DNA of 64,000 nt from Nicotiana tabacum. Lineage: Eukaryota; Streptophyta; Magnoliopsida; Solanales; Solanaceae. The DNA lies in contig NC_134095.1 of the NCBI RefSeq assembly GCF_000715075.1, positions 61,128,419-61,192,418 on the forward strand, written 5' to 3'. Numbering within the stretch: the stretch's first letter is position 1; every line of letters begins with the position of its first letter. The position numbers and the translations under genes are program-made. Below, piece after piece: positions 36,001-46,059 of this stretch. The notes under the pieces were generated by a model. The model made no database searches. It was not told the DNA's origin and worked only from the letters and a program-made list of their open reading frames with translations.

Positions 36001-38271
36001 CCATTAATCATCATAGATTATTGTAGTTTAACATTAGCAATTAATTAATATGGTTGTTTCATCTTCTATTTCTTCATTTTCTGCTTTAATTATGTCTAGC
36101 TAAACCCATTAGCTAGGGTTGTATCTTAACCCTAGTATGGGTAATTAATGGGTGTTGCTTCTTATTGATAGATTGATATTGGGTGTTTGTTATTTGGGTT
36201 AATTTTATGGTTTAATTAAGGATTGATGGTTGCAAACATTGATTCTAGCTTAGTGGGTCTTGACCTTTCTTGAGAAAGAGAGTCTATGACCCCAGAATTG
36301 ACCCAACAAGGGATTGGGGTGGATCCATGAGAAATGGTAGTCCCAATTAACGGGTTAAACCTCGAGAGAGTAATCACCCTACTTGAACCCTAGTTGCTTG
36401 GTCTAATTGGCCTACCCAATTGATCTCGAGAGAGTCAATCGGGCAAAATTGCTCTCTCTACCGAGAGGTGTGAGAGTGAGTACAAATGTGCACGGTTATA
36501 ACATTGATCCCAAATATGTCAATCTATTATTGGTAACCTCTACCTATTAGTTAACCACCTAAGTGATGCCACGACCCTAGTGCTTTTATCTATATTAATC
36601 ACAACTTAGAACATACCCTTTTAGCATAAATTAGCTTAAACTTGTAGTTGATAATAGTAGTGATTAAACAAAAACCCAAAAAATGGTAGAAGCACAATTA
36701 GGAGCAAACACGCATTCCTAGTCTAAACAAATACGCAACTCCATTCCAAGCTTCCTGTGGAAATTGACCCCGATACCACTATTCGGGTAAAAGTATTAGC
36801 ACCTGCTCCTCCTACCGTTGTGTAAGGTTGAGTTCGCCGCGATCAACAAACAAACTCAAGAACTCGAACAGACCCCAAAGAAATAGGATTTTCGAAATCA
36901 GTAGAGTTTAGAGGCGATAAGCAAGTGAAACAAATAAACAGTCTCACAATCTCAAATAAAACCCCAAAAATTAGGGTTTTCAATACTAATCTGGTGTAAA
37001 CAAAGTAAACCAAACAGATAGACTCAGAAACTCAAACAAATCTCCAAAAATTAGGTTTTCAACACCAGTCGAACTTAAATATGATAAGCAGATAAATCGA
37101 ACAAAACATTACAAACAGACTCAGAAACCCTAGTTTGAAATCAAAAGATTTGGAAAAGGAAATTTGGGAAAAATGCATAAAACATCAAATATGGCACAAA
37201 TCAAGCACAGATCTAAACAAATAAATGAAAAAGAACCTCGAATAGGCTAGGGTTTCTGAGAACCCTAGAAATGAGAAAGGCTTGGAAGAAACAAGATCAG
37301 ATCTGGAGTCGATAAGGTCAGAATCAGGCTCAGGAGGCTAAGACACGCCGGAGCAAGGCCGAAGATGGCTGAAAACCTCGAATCGACGAAGGTCTGGGCA
37401 AATACCCTTGAAGTATGGCCTTGAAACTTTAGGTATCAAGCACGTGAGAGTAGTAGGGGGTGAGTATAGGTCGTCCATGGTCAGAACAACTATGGATTCC
37501 GGTGGATTTAGGGTTGGAGGTGGCAGAGAGCGATTAGGGTTTCGAGAGAGCTCGATAGCATTTGAGAGAAGAGAGGAGTTAGAGGCGGCGCTTCTGAAAG
37601 AATGGGGTAGGGTTTAGGGGTCATTTGGAATTAAAAAGGAAAGAAGAGATCTGGGCCGTTGATAAAAAATGATCAACGACTCAGATTTTTAAAAAAGGAA
37701 ATGGGCGGGTTTGGGCAATTGAATCAGGTAATTGGGTTGAAATTGATTTGGGGGTTGGGATTGGGTTGAATTGGGATGCAAATTGGGCTGTAATTGAAAT
37801 ATAATTGGGGCTAAATTTTAAATAGCCATTTTCCCATTTTATTTTATAAAAAATAGTAAAAGGTTTTTTTTTCTGAAACCAATTGAATGTACTAAATTAA
37901 TAAATAATATACAAATATTAAGTTAAAAATGCAGGAAGTAATTTTATAATTATAAAATGTTGTAAATCATAAAATAGGCTATAATTGTAATTACATACAA
38001 TTTAGCTTTAAAAATGCCAAATAAATTTGTAAAATATGCAAAAATTACCTTAATTATATTTTGGCGTAAACGTGAGAACGAAATGAGTTATTCACTAAAA
38101 TGATAATTTTGGGAATAATTATTGCATTTTTGTGGTGTAAAATAGGCAGTAGGTAGGTTTAAAAATTATTAAAAATACCAAAACTGTTGGGTGTGCTTAC
38201 ATATGCACGTATATGCTATTTTGAAAATATTTTGGGTATAAAATTACCTTGGAAAAAATTGGGTATCAACA
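33083..38271 (-). repeat. Ogre 5' LTR (5.2 kb)
   Basis: In LTR sense it begins TGTTGATACCCAATTTTTTC (38271) and ends GGGGTGTCGACA (33083). It is the inverted match of 49559-54160, about 2-3% divergent over the first 400 bp. A TATA box TATAAATA reads at about 35611-35618 on the minus strand. It is longer than its partner because of the foreign segment at 36000-36845. Confidence 0.9.
36000..36845 (-). mobile_element. Foreign 845-bp segment replacing part of the Ogre 5' LTR
   Basis: Homology to the other Ogre LTR stops at GAAGTGCAC (36000) and resumes at AACAAACAAACTC (36845). Between them is sequence absent from the partner, while about 250 bp present in the partner (about 50993-51245) is missing. 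The inserted piece contains GCTTCCTGTGGAAATTGACC and GGTTGAGTTCGCCGCGATCA, which resemble the end of another Ty3-type LTR. No target duplication is seen. Confidence 0.7.
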
Positions 38272-38455
38272 ACACTAAAGGACCAAACACATTGATGTAT
38301 GGCATCATTCTGTGAAGGACAATGTGGAGAAAGGGTTGATCTGTATGAAGTTCTGCAGCACAGAAGACCAAATTTCAGATATCTTCATAAAATCCTTGAG
38401 TAGGGAACTCTCTGAAAGAAACAAGGTGAAGCTGGGGGTATTTAAGCCAAATTGA
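38272..38455 (+). pseudogene. SIRE RNase H tail
   Basis: The frame reads RTKHIDVWHHSVKDNVEKGL, FCSTEDQISDIFIKSLSREL and LGVFKPN, then TGA. This is the C-terminus of the SIRE polyprotein. It begins exactly where the Ogre 5' LTR stops and continues the frame left at 54161 on the minus strand. Confidence 0.85.
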
Positions 38456-38685
38456 GAACCTGATTTCCATCAGTTGGCTATGAAAATTACCTTCAGGTAA
38501 AATGAGCTAAAGTGTTTTCTAGCCAAGACTAACTCACATCGATACCGTTGTTGGTAAACACGCATGACGATCATAGAAGCTAAAGGTGAAATTATGAATT
38601 GCGAAAGAAGAGCTGCTAAAATCTTTTTCAAAAACTGTTCGGGGCATCAGGTTCTTGTACCACAGGTTAATAGTAATATGTTGTT

Positions 38686-39516
38686 TTGAATGCTTTCTCA
38701 AAAAGGGTTAACAAAATTAATTCAACTGCCACATCATCCAACTTTTCAAAATCTGCATGTCATGCCTTGTCTTTCAAATCCCTTCATCCCCTCTGCACGA
38801 TAACGTTTTCCCACAAACCTACTACCATTTTCAGGACTTTTCAGAACCCGTTTCTCTCTCTTCTCATCATAGCCCTTCTTCTCATAAAACTCTTTTTCTC
38901 TCTCACAGCAAGTCATGAACCTTCATTTCTTTTGTATCTCTATGATCCTCTCCTCATCTCTGTGTCACTTAAATTCCCTATCAAATCCTCCTATAATGGT
39001 GATCGAACAATTGTTGCTTCTCCCACCATCAACACCACTCCCACTTCCCTATCATGCTTAAAGTCATCTCCAAAAGTTCACTCTTCTACTCCTTCCAATA
39101 CTACTATACCCACACCTGTTTCCTCCTTATTTCCTATTGTTTTTCCTTTTCTGTCAAACTCTGTCTCCTTTTCATGTGTTGAAAACCCTATGTCTCCTCA
39201 TTCCTCTTATCTCACCAAAGAACACTCAGAAAGGGTCACATCTCAGGTGTCAGAGGTTTTTGAGGATGATCCTAATCAGTATCTGAACTCCTCCTTTTTG
39301 GACTTAGCGGCTCTCATAGAGTCACCAGAAAAGGAAGCAGCACACAACATCATGGCTATCGCTACTGAAAGTTTGTTGAGTGAAAGAACCTATCTCTTGT
39401 CTAAGTATCAGGGGGAAGAAACTCCATTCCTAGGTGATGAAAGAACCATGGTACTCTTCGAGTACCTAATCTATGAAACTGTCCTAGAAAGCATGCTGGA
39501 CTGCTGGAGGACCTGA
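38686..39516 (+). CDS. SIRE extra ORF after pol, N-terminal part
   Basis: An open frame of 276 residues between RNase H and the 3' LTR, where SIRE elements carry an additional, sometimes called envelope-like, ORF. A hydrophobic stretch FLSLLIIALLLIKLFFSLT lies at about residues 56-74 and could span a membrane. The middle is Ser/Pro/Thr-rich and the end acidic. It probably once joined the frame at 40128, with several stops now between. Function unknown, and I see nothing that makes it a true envelope protein. Confidence 0.45.
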   Translation: MNAFSKRVNKINSTATSSNFSKSACHALSFKSLHPLCTITFSHKPTTIFRTFQNPFLSLLIIALLLIKLFFSLTASHEPSFLLYLYDPLLISVSLKFPIKSSYNGDRTIVASPTINTTPTSLSCLKSSPKVHSSTPSNTTIPTPVSSLFPIVFPFLSNSVSFSCVENPMSPHSSYLTKEHSERVTSQVSEVFEDDPNQYLNSSFLDLAALIESPEKEAAHNIMAIATESLLSERTYLLSKYQGEETPFLGDERTMVLFEYLIYETVLESMLDCWRT

Positions 39517-40127
39517 TTCTTTTTTAGATAAATCCACTCCTGAACCTCTTGATTATCCTAAGCCCTTAGAATCCTCTTCCAAGTCACCCACTATTAGGTT
39601 ATAGTAGAAAGAGGGCTACGAGTTTACCTTGCAGAAAAGTAAGAGGAATGTCAAGACAGGGAAGAAGAGGTTAATGAAACAAAGGGAATTTGTGATTGAC
39701 AGAAGTGTTCCAGTGGATGAGGTTGACAAAGATGCTCTAAAGGAACTCAGTTCCTTAGTAGAACGACCCATTAAAATCTAGAAGTCTGTGGATGGAGCTT
39801 CCGATAAAGCTATTGAAAAACAAAGTGGAACATCCGTGATGGGTAGCATTAAGTCTAAAAGAGTATAGTTGAGTAAGATATATTTGAAGGATATACTGTA
39901 GGGCTTGCAAGTTGGAAAGGGAAGTCTGTTGAAGATTCCAGAAAATGAAAATGGGAAACTGTAAGGGAACCTGTTCTCTGAAAACCATACCTAGTGACAA
40001 CGGTCTTTGGCAGGAGAGATTGAAAACTCAGAAAGTCTTGTGGGGTTGTACGTTTGATCCAACAATTTCAGAGATGGCTAGTATGAGGCAAATTTTGGAG
40101 ATAGTGGAATTTCAGCAATGATAACAC

Positions 40128-40826
40128 TTGTTTCAAGGGAACATGCCTTTGGTGTACGAAGATGCGGTACAAAATTTCTACGCATCTCTCTTCACTGTTG
40201 AGGGGGATCACATCTGTGTGCTAGTAAATGGAGTAGACATTGTACTTGACGCTTCAACATTGGGGAAGGTTCTCCAAATTCCATGTGAAGGAATGTCCTC
40301 ATTCAAAGGTGTCTGTGGTGCCAACTTTAGGAGAGCTATCATGAAAGAGCAAGCTATTCAGCAAGGGGAACATGTGCATAAGAAGGTATTGCTTCCTGAG
40401 TATCAACTTCTCTTTGAACTAGTTAATAAGGTGCTCTTACCTCGTTCTAAGAGGCGGTCTATTGCTACAAAATCTGATATGGTCTTAATGGAGGCTATTG
40501 ATAAGTTTGTCCCAATCAATCTGCCAGCAATCATGATAGATCATATGAAAAAAATGGCAAACTTTAAAGGTGGGAATCATAGGCTACCATATGACTTTCT
40601 CCTCACTCAAGTGTTTAAATTTTACCAGGTCCCTTTGGGTAATCCCAGAGTGGGCACACGCAAGAAAACCTTCTCTAAAACCACTCTGAAAGAATGTGAG
40701 TGCGTAGAAAGGGTTGGTGGAAACATCTCGATCATTTCTGAACTGATAAATGCTCAAAATACTGCTTCTAAAGAGATAAGAAGGTTGAGGGCTCAGAATA
40801 CCATAATAGAAACTCAGCTCAGTTAA
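40128..40826 (+). CDS. SIRE extra ORF, conserved C-terminal domain
   Basis: 232 residues including VQNFYASLFTVEGDHICVLV, LLFELVNKVLLPRSKRRSIA, LLTQVFKFYQVPLGNP and ERVGGNISIISEL, ending in a likely coiled coil (ASKEIRRLRAQNTIIETQLS). This domain is common in Solanaceae SIRE elements at this spot and resembles what databases call a putative plant transposon protein. No catalytic motif is evident. The frame is intact over the domain, unlike the rest of the element. Confidence 0.6.
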   Translation: MFQGNMPLVYEDAVQNFYASLFTVEGDHICVLVNGVDIVLDASTLGKVLQIPCEGMSSFKGVCGANFRRAIMKEQAIQQGEHVHKKVLLPEYQLLFELVNKVLLPRSKRRSIATKSDMVLMEAIDKFVPINLPAIMIDHMKKMANFKGGNHRLPYDFLLTQVFKFYQVPLGNPRVGTRKKTFSKTTLKECECVERVGGNISIISELINAQNTASKEIRRLRAQNTIIETQLS

Positions 40827-41541
40827 GCGGTTAAAGGACCCGGTTCCATTAATGAAGAAATTGCCCGCCTGACAAAGGAAAATGATAAGCTTCGCACAAA
40901 ACTGCTTGAAGAGTAGCTGTCTGCAAATGCCCGACTGGACCTGGTTCTCAAAATCCTTACTGCTTCTCTCTCCTAGCCTTCCTCTTCCAGTGCCTCTTAG
41001 ATACCCCCTAATGACCAGTGTCTTCTGTTATGATGTTTTATGGCTGCTGTTTCTATTTTTGTTTATCTTTTTGCTGATGGCATGCTAGATTTCACCATTA
41101 CTGCTCCTGTTTTGCTCAGTCCATTATTAATATCAATGAAACAACTCCTCTTTTTGCCTACACAATGCTCTTTTTCTTTGGCTTCTCTTTTCTGTCATGT
41201 TGTGTGCACATATATGGCATAAGTTGGCTATGTTAGATTTCTTTGTGCCGTTTGTCTGCTTGTGTATTTTTAATGATGCCAAAAGGGGGAAGATAGATAG
41301 TAGTGCATGCATTGTAATATTAGTGAGTAGTGTGTATTGTCAACGAGGGATCAAAAGCAAAAGGTCAGGGGGAACTTGAACTTGTGAAAAATTGATGCAA
41401 AAACAGGGGATCTGATTAAGGGGGAATAAAAAGCAAAAAGTCAGGGGGAACTCTTGAAGTTCCTGGTACCTCATCTGGTTATTTCTGCTCTAAACAAATA
41501 CTATCAAAGCCTAAGTTTGTCATCATCAAAAAGGGGGAAAT

Positions 41542-42471
41542 TGATGGGTTTTCAATGTCTTTGCCTTATGCTTCTTATGTTTTGATGATCTAACAAACTT
41601 ATTGTTAAGAACCAGATAGAGAACCTGACTCACTTGGTACACATCTCAAATGAACAAAGTCCAGTCCGATCTCCAGCAAATGAACTACTACAAAGAGGAT
41701 CACAATAGGGACCTGATCCCTTGGTATTCTCTGACAGAAGTAAAAGTTAACAACAACTAGAACGCAAATGCAGAAAGTGACTATCTGCAACTGTATACAC
41801 GACAGTACAACATATAGTGCGACAATCACTTCTCATTGGGAAGAAGCATGTATCAAGAATTGACATCACCATTGTGATGTATTTTGTAGTATAAAAACCT
41901 GGTGCAAGGCACAAGAACTTTACTTGAGCATTTAGTGATATTCTCTTAAGTAGTAAAGCATTCATCTAGCATTGAAATCACAAGTGTGTCAAGAACAAGA
42001 AGACAACTCCACTAAAGGATCAGTTTCACAATGAGTCTATGTGTATCAGTAGTTGAGTTGTAATCTTGTTATTTATTCTTTATTGTAACTCCTATCTTGC
42101 TTTCTTAGAAGCTGTGTTTTAGGAAACCCAAAAATCACAAACCTTCTAAGTTTGTGTTGTGACTAGAGTTAGTCATAAGTTAAAGTCTTTGTAACTAGAG
42201 AGTGATAAAGTGGCTTGTGGTAAGAGTATCACAAGTTAGTTAAGTTGAAGTCTTTTTAATAGAGTTATTACAAAGTGGCTTGTAATAGTGAGATTACAAG
42301 TTAGTAAAGTTGAAAGCTTACAAGTGTAGGTCGTGGTTTTTGTCCCCTTGAGTGGGATTTTTCCACGTAAAAATCCCATGTGTCTTTTACTTACTGCTTC
42401 ATAAGTATTCTTAGTAGAAACTCATAGAGGATCAGGTGCTCTATAGTTTGGTGGATTCATATAAGCTATCA
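41542..42471 (+). repeat. SIRE 3' LTR
   Basis: 930 bp, the same sequence as 28287-29215 with about 6-9% differences where compared. Preceded by the purine tract AAAAAGGGGGAAAT at 41528-41541, the usual plus-strand primer in SIRE elements. Confidence 0.95.
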
Positions 42472-42563
42472 ACGTAAGTCATAATACATCATACGAGGCT
42501 AGTCATGCCCGAGATCTAGCGAGCGAAGTGCAAATGCTCAAAACGACCGATCGGGTCGTTACA

Positions 42564-42975
42564 ACACCACAACGGTAACCAGTAACTATCAAGCCAAACC
42601 TCGGTAGAGAAGTGATAAGGCCAGGTTAAGACACCAACTAGACAAATAAAACTGAATAGAGTATAATATAATCTAATAACGGAAAGTAAAAAAGTAAATG
42701 GCAACAATGGAAATTAGAGAAATAAAGGACAACCAAGAGAGAACATATGATAGGAACTACAAGTGATCAAGTACCATAAAAGTTCTAAGTAACAACAAGT
42801 GAAGGAAAGACAATAACCGTTCAAATCAACAAGTCTTTTCACGTAGAATGTACAACAAGAATCACAACTGAGGTAGTACACCTCACTTTCACATTTCACA
42901 AGGCATAATCACAATCTTCCTTATATCGCCACGTGAGCGTTGAATTTATATTTTTAATTTTTTTTTGAAATAGCT
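42564..42975 (-). mobile_element. Outer Ty3-type LTR relic, fragment 3
   Basis: Follows the ACACC duplication and reads ACACCACAACGGTAACCAGT, the expected continuation of the fragment ending at 25493. It ends where the plus-strand LTR begins at 42976. Confidence 0.55.
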
Positions 42976-43673
42976 TGTAATGACCCGACCGTTCGTTTCA
43001 TGAGTTACCGCTCCATTTCCCCCATTTCTGCTTCTTTATATGTTGTTTAGTGGTATTATGTTGTATCGGGTTGGTTGGTCCGGGTTTACAGTGGTTTTGG
43101 AGAGGAATGAGACACTTAGTCTCTTTTAAGTAAGCTTAAGTTGGAAAAGTCAAGCGGATGTTGACTTATGTGAAAAAGGTCTCAGATGTGAATTCCGATG
43201 GTTCAAACAGCTTTGTTAGGTGATTTGGGACTTAGGAGCATGATCAAAATGTATTTTGGAGGTCCGTGGTAGATTTAGGCTTGAATTGGCGAAATTGGAA
43301 ATTTGGCATTTTCCGGTCGCCAGTGGAAATTTTGCTATCGAGGTTGGAATAGAATTCCGGAAATTGGAGTAGGTCCGTTGAGTCATTTTTGACGTATGTG
43401 CAAATTTTAGGTTATTCGGGTGAGGTTTGATAGGCTTTTTGATCGTTTGCGGAATTCAGAAGTTTGGAAATCCTTAGGCTTGAATCCGATGGTGATTTGA
43501 TGTTTTGATGTTGTTTTGAGTGTTCCAAAGGTTGGAGCAAGTTTGAATGATGTTATGGGATGTGTTGGCATGTTTGGTTGAGGTCCGGAGGGCCTCGGGT
43601 GTGTTTCGGATGCTCAACGGGGCATTTTTGGACTTGAGGAGATAGCAGGTTTTCTGGTATCATTTTGTTCTTC

Positions 43674-44010
43674 GCGATCGCGTAGAAGAGTCCGCGATTG
43701 CGTAGGGTTTGTGGGGCAGAGGTGAAATTTGTTCAGTGCAATTGCAAAGGTCAGAACGCGATCGCAATTGTTTGGGAGGTTATTGTTCGCGAACGCATGG
43801 CCAAAGTCGCATTCGCGTAGAAGAGAAAGAGCTGGTGTGAAGTGGTGAGGTTTGTTCTATGCAATCGCATGGGAGAGACCGCGATTGCGTGAGTTAGAAG
43901 AGGCAGTTCTTTGCGATTGCGTGGAGGTTTACGTTATCGCGTAGGGTTAAATGAGGGCAGTCAATTTTTATGCTTCGCGATCACGAGGTCATTTCCGCGA
44001 TCGCGATTAA
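43674..44010 (+). promoter_or_regulatory. CGC-GATC-GCG motif array upstream of LTR TATA box
   Basis: Twelve variants of the 10-bp palindrome CGCGATCGCG (CGCGATTGCG, CGCGAACGCA and so on) fall in 335 bp, ending about 25 bp before the TATA box. The sister LTR has an array at the same place with a different core. Confidence 0.65.
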
Positions 44011-44032
44011 GGAAAAATACCTGGGCAGAATG

Positions 44033-44040
44033 TATATAAG
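44033..44040 (+). promoter_or_regulatory. LTR TATA box
   Basis: TATATAAG preceded by GGGCAGAATG and followed by GGCC. The sister LTR has GTATAAAAAGGCC at the matching place. Confidence 0.6.
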
Positions 44041-44653
44041 GCCATCTTCACGAATTTTTAGGCCATTTCTCACCATTGTTAAGCGGTTTTGAAGCTTTTT
44101 GAGAGGGATTGAAGAGGGATTCGAAGGGAAGCACTTGGAGATAAGATTTTTGAACTCAATACCCGATTCTATGGTGATTTCTAACTAATTGGACATGAAA
44201 TTAGTGGGATTTAAAGCCTAAATTTGGGGAATTAGGGCTTGAAATTGGAGAGTGTATATTGGGATTTAAGGGGCCATTTGAGGTTCGATTTTAATGTTCT
44301 TGGTATGTATGGACTCGTGGGAGGATAGGGATTCCATTGATGTGATTTTTATCGGATTTCGAGATGTGGGCCCGGGGGTCGGGTTTGACCAGTTTCGGGA
44401 TTTTTGATGTAATTTGATTATTTTTGCATGGGCTTCATTCCCTTAGCATATATTGATGTTAAGATTATGATTTTGGTTAGACTCAATGGGAGTTGAGGCC
44501 GAGTCGAGAGGCAAGGGCGTCGCGGAGTAGGATTTCATTCAGTTTGAGGTAAGTAACAATTGTAAATCTAGACCTGAGGGTATGAAACCCCAGAATTTCA
44601 TACTGTTTTGATAAATGAGGTGACACACATGCTTGGTGACCGGCGTGTGGGCA

Positions 44654-45537
44654 GAGAAAACGGCTTTCATCACGCCATGGGGAATGTACTGTTACAAAAT
44701 GATGTCATTCGGTTTGAAGAATGCTGGTGCCACCTACATGAGATCCATGACTACCATCTTTCATGACATGATAGACAAGGAGATCGAGGTATATGTGGAT
44801 GACGTCATCATCAAATCCAAGAAAGACAGGGATCACATGGAAGACCTAAGAAAGTTCTTCAACAAACTGAGGAGGTACAATCTGAAACTAAATCCCGCCA
44901 AGTGTGCGTTCGGGGTTCTTTCTGGAAATTAGTGGGTTTCATCATGAGTCGTCGAGGAATAGAATTGGATCCATCAAAGGTCAAAGCTATCCAAGAATTG
45001 CCGCCGCCAAAGAACAAGAAGGACATGATGAGTTTCCTGGGGAGACTCAACTATATTAGCCGGTTCATAGCTCAGTCCACTATCATTTGTGAACCTATCT
45101 TCAAAATGTTGAAAAAGGATGCTACTACCAAGTGGACTGATGATTGTCAGAAAGCCTTCGACAGAATCAAGGAATACCTATCAACGCCACCAGTCTTGGT
45201 TCCGCCTGAGCCAGGAAGACCCCTATTGCTTTACCTTGCGGTATTGGATGGAGCATTCGGTTGTGTTCTGGGACAACATGATGAAACAAGGAGAAAGGAG
45301 CAGGCCATCTACTATCTCAGTAAGAAGTTCACATTGTACGAGGCCCGATATTCTCTTTTAGAACGCACTTGTTGTGCTCTGACTTGGGTCGCGCAGAAGT
45401 TGAGGCATTACTTCTGTGCTTACACTACTTATCTCATATCCAGAATGGACCCTCTAAAGTATATCTACCAGAAACCCATGCCCACTGGCAAGCTCGCCAA
45501 GTGGCAAATCCTGCTAAGTGAATTCGACATTGTTTAG
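44654..45537 (+). pseudogene. Ogre RT C-terminal half and RNase H
   Basis: EKTAFITPWGMYCYKMMSFG and EVYVDDVIIKSK (RT active site YVDD intact) are followed by a frameshift near 44920. Then come GFIMSRRGIELDPSKVKAIQ, LGRLNYISRFIAQST and the RNase H domain with DGAFGCVLGQHDET and LLERTCCALTWVAQKL. A TAG ends the frame at 45535-45537 within LSEFDIV-VTQKAI, where the family continues without a break. Confidence 0.9.
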
Positions 45538-46059
45538 GTGACCCAGAAAGCAATCAAAGGGCAAGCCTTGGCGGATCATCTCATCGAGAATCCCGTGGAC
45601 GGAGAATACGAGCCCCTAAAAACGTATTTTCCCGATGAAGAGGTATCTTTCATAGGAGAAGATATTGCAGAATCCTATGATGGTTGGAGGTTGTTTTTCG
45701 ACGGAGCTGCGAATTTTAAAGGAGTTGGCATAGGAGCAATCCTAGTATCAGAAACCCGCCAGCACTACCCGGTATCCGCCAAGCTTAGGTTCCCTTGCAC
45801 CAATAATATGGCCGAATATGAAGACTGCATCTTGGGGCTCAAAATGGCCATTGACATGAACGTTCAGGAGTTGCTAGTGATCGGGGACTCAGACTTGCTC
45901 ATACATCAGGTTCGAGAAGAGTGGGAAACCAAGAACTCTAAGATACTTCCCTACTTGCATCACATACATGAGTTGAGGAAAAGGTTCACAAAGACAGAAT
46001 TTTAGCACGTCCCTAGAGTCCAGAACGAGTTTGCTGATGCATTAGGTACTTTATCGTCC
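45538..46059 (+). pseudogene. Ogre second RNase H (archaeal-type)
   Basis: GWRLFFDGAANFKGVGIGAI (catalytic Asp), NNMAEYEDCILGLKMA (Glu) and LLVIGDSDLLIHQV (Asp) form a second RNase H fold after the retroviral-type one, diagnostic for Tat elements. An in-frame TAG at about 46003-46005 (RFTKTEF-HVPRV) precedes FADALGTLSSM. Confidence 0.9.

Larger units (their letters stand above)
30787..38271 (-). mobile_element. Ogre (Tat) element, 5' part
   Basis: Read on the minus strand: a 5.2 kb 5' LTR (38271-33083), the primer site, a short internal ORF and the first half of RT, ending at 30787. The rest of the element, starting about nine codons further on in RT, lies in + orientation at 44654-54160. 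The right flank (38272-38276, ACACT) is one copy of the target duplication. The other copy (ACACA on the minus strand) is at 54161-54165. Confidence 0.85.
28287..42471 (+). mobile_element. SIRE/Maximus-type Copia retrotransposon, nested and rearranged
   Basis: LTRs at 28287-29215 and 41542-42471 are flanked by the 5-bp duplication ACGTA (28282-28286, 42472-42476). A TTGGTATCAGAGC primer site follows the 5' LTR and a GGGGGAAAT purine tract precedes the 3' LTR. Only gag, a piece of integrase, the RNase H tail and a 3' extra ORF are in place here. The piece between integrase and RNase H is found inverted at 54161-55185. The two LTRs differ by roughly 6-9% in the parts compared, older than the Ogre inserted in it. 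Confidence 0.9.
25494..42563 (-). mobile_element. Solo LTR of a Ty3 element, split by SIRE
   Basis: The + strand begins TGTCACGAC at 25494 and ends GTCGTTACA at 42563, with a 5-bp duplication ACACC on both sides (25489-25493, 42564-42568). Without the SIRE insertion the LTR is about 2.88 kb (25494-28286 plus 42477-42563). No internal domain remains, so this is a solo LTR on the minus strand. Its promoter region has a TATA-like GTATAAAAAG at about 27431-27441 and a dense cluster of CGC-N4-GCG motifs just upstream. The family matches the LTR at 42976-44653. Confidence 0.85.
42976..44653 (+). mobile_element. Ty3 LTR (second copy), 5' part
   Basis: Begins TGTAATGACCCGACCGTTCG, the same family as the solo LTR at 25494-42563 but on the + strand. 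It runs through a CGC-N4-GCG motif array, a TATA box at 44033-44040 and a leader-like region. It stops at GGCGTGTGGGCA (44653), in the middle of sequence that is continuous in the sister copy (around 26797-26830, minus strand). The missing continuation is at 55186. Confidence 0.85.

Noticed and set aside
38686..40826. Endogenous viral envelope gene
   Set aside because: There is no signal peptide, fusion peptide or glycoprotein-like pattern. Its position and domain match the extra ORF common in SIRE elements, so no viral function is claimed.
30787..44653. A simple inversion of 30787-44653 or of 44654-55185 as the explanation of the split Ogre
   Set aside because: Either single inversion repairs Ogre or SIRE but not both, and leaves the Ty3 LTR at 44653/55186 broken. 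All three elements close only if the 44654-55185 block is moved and flipped.
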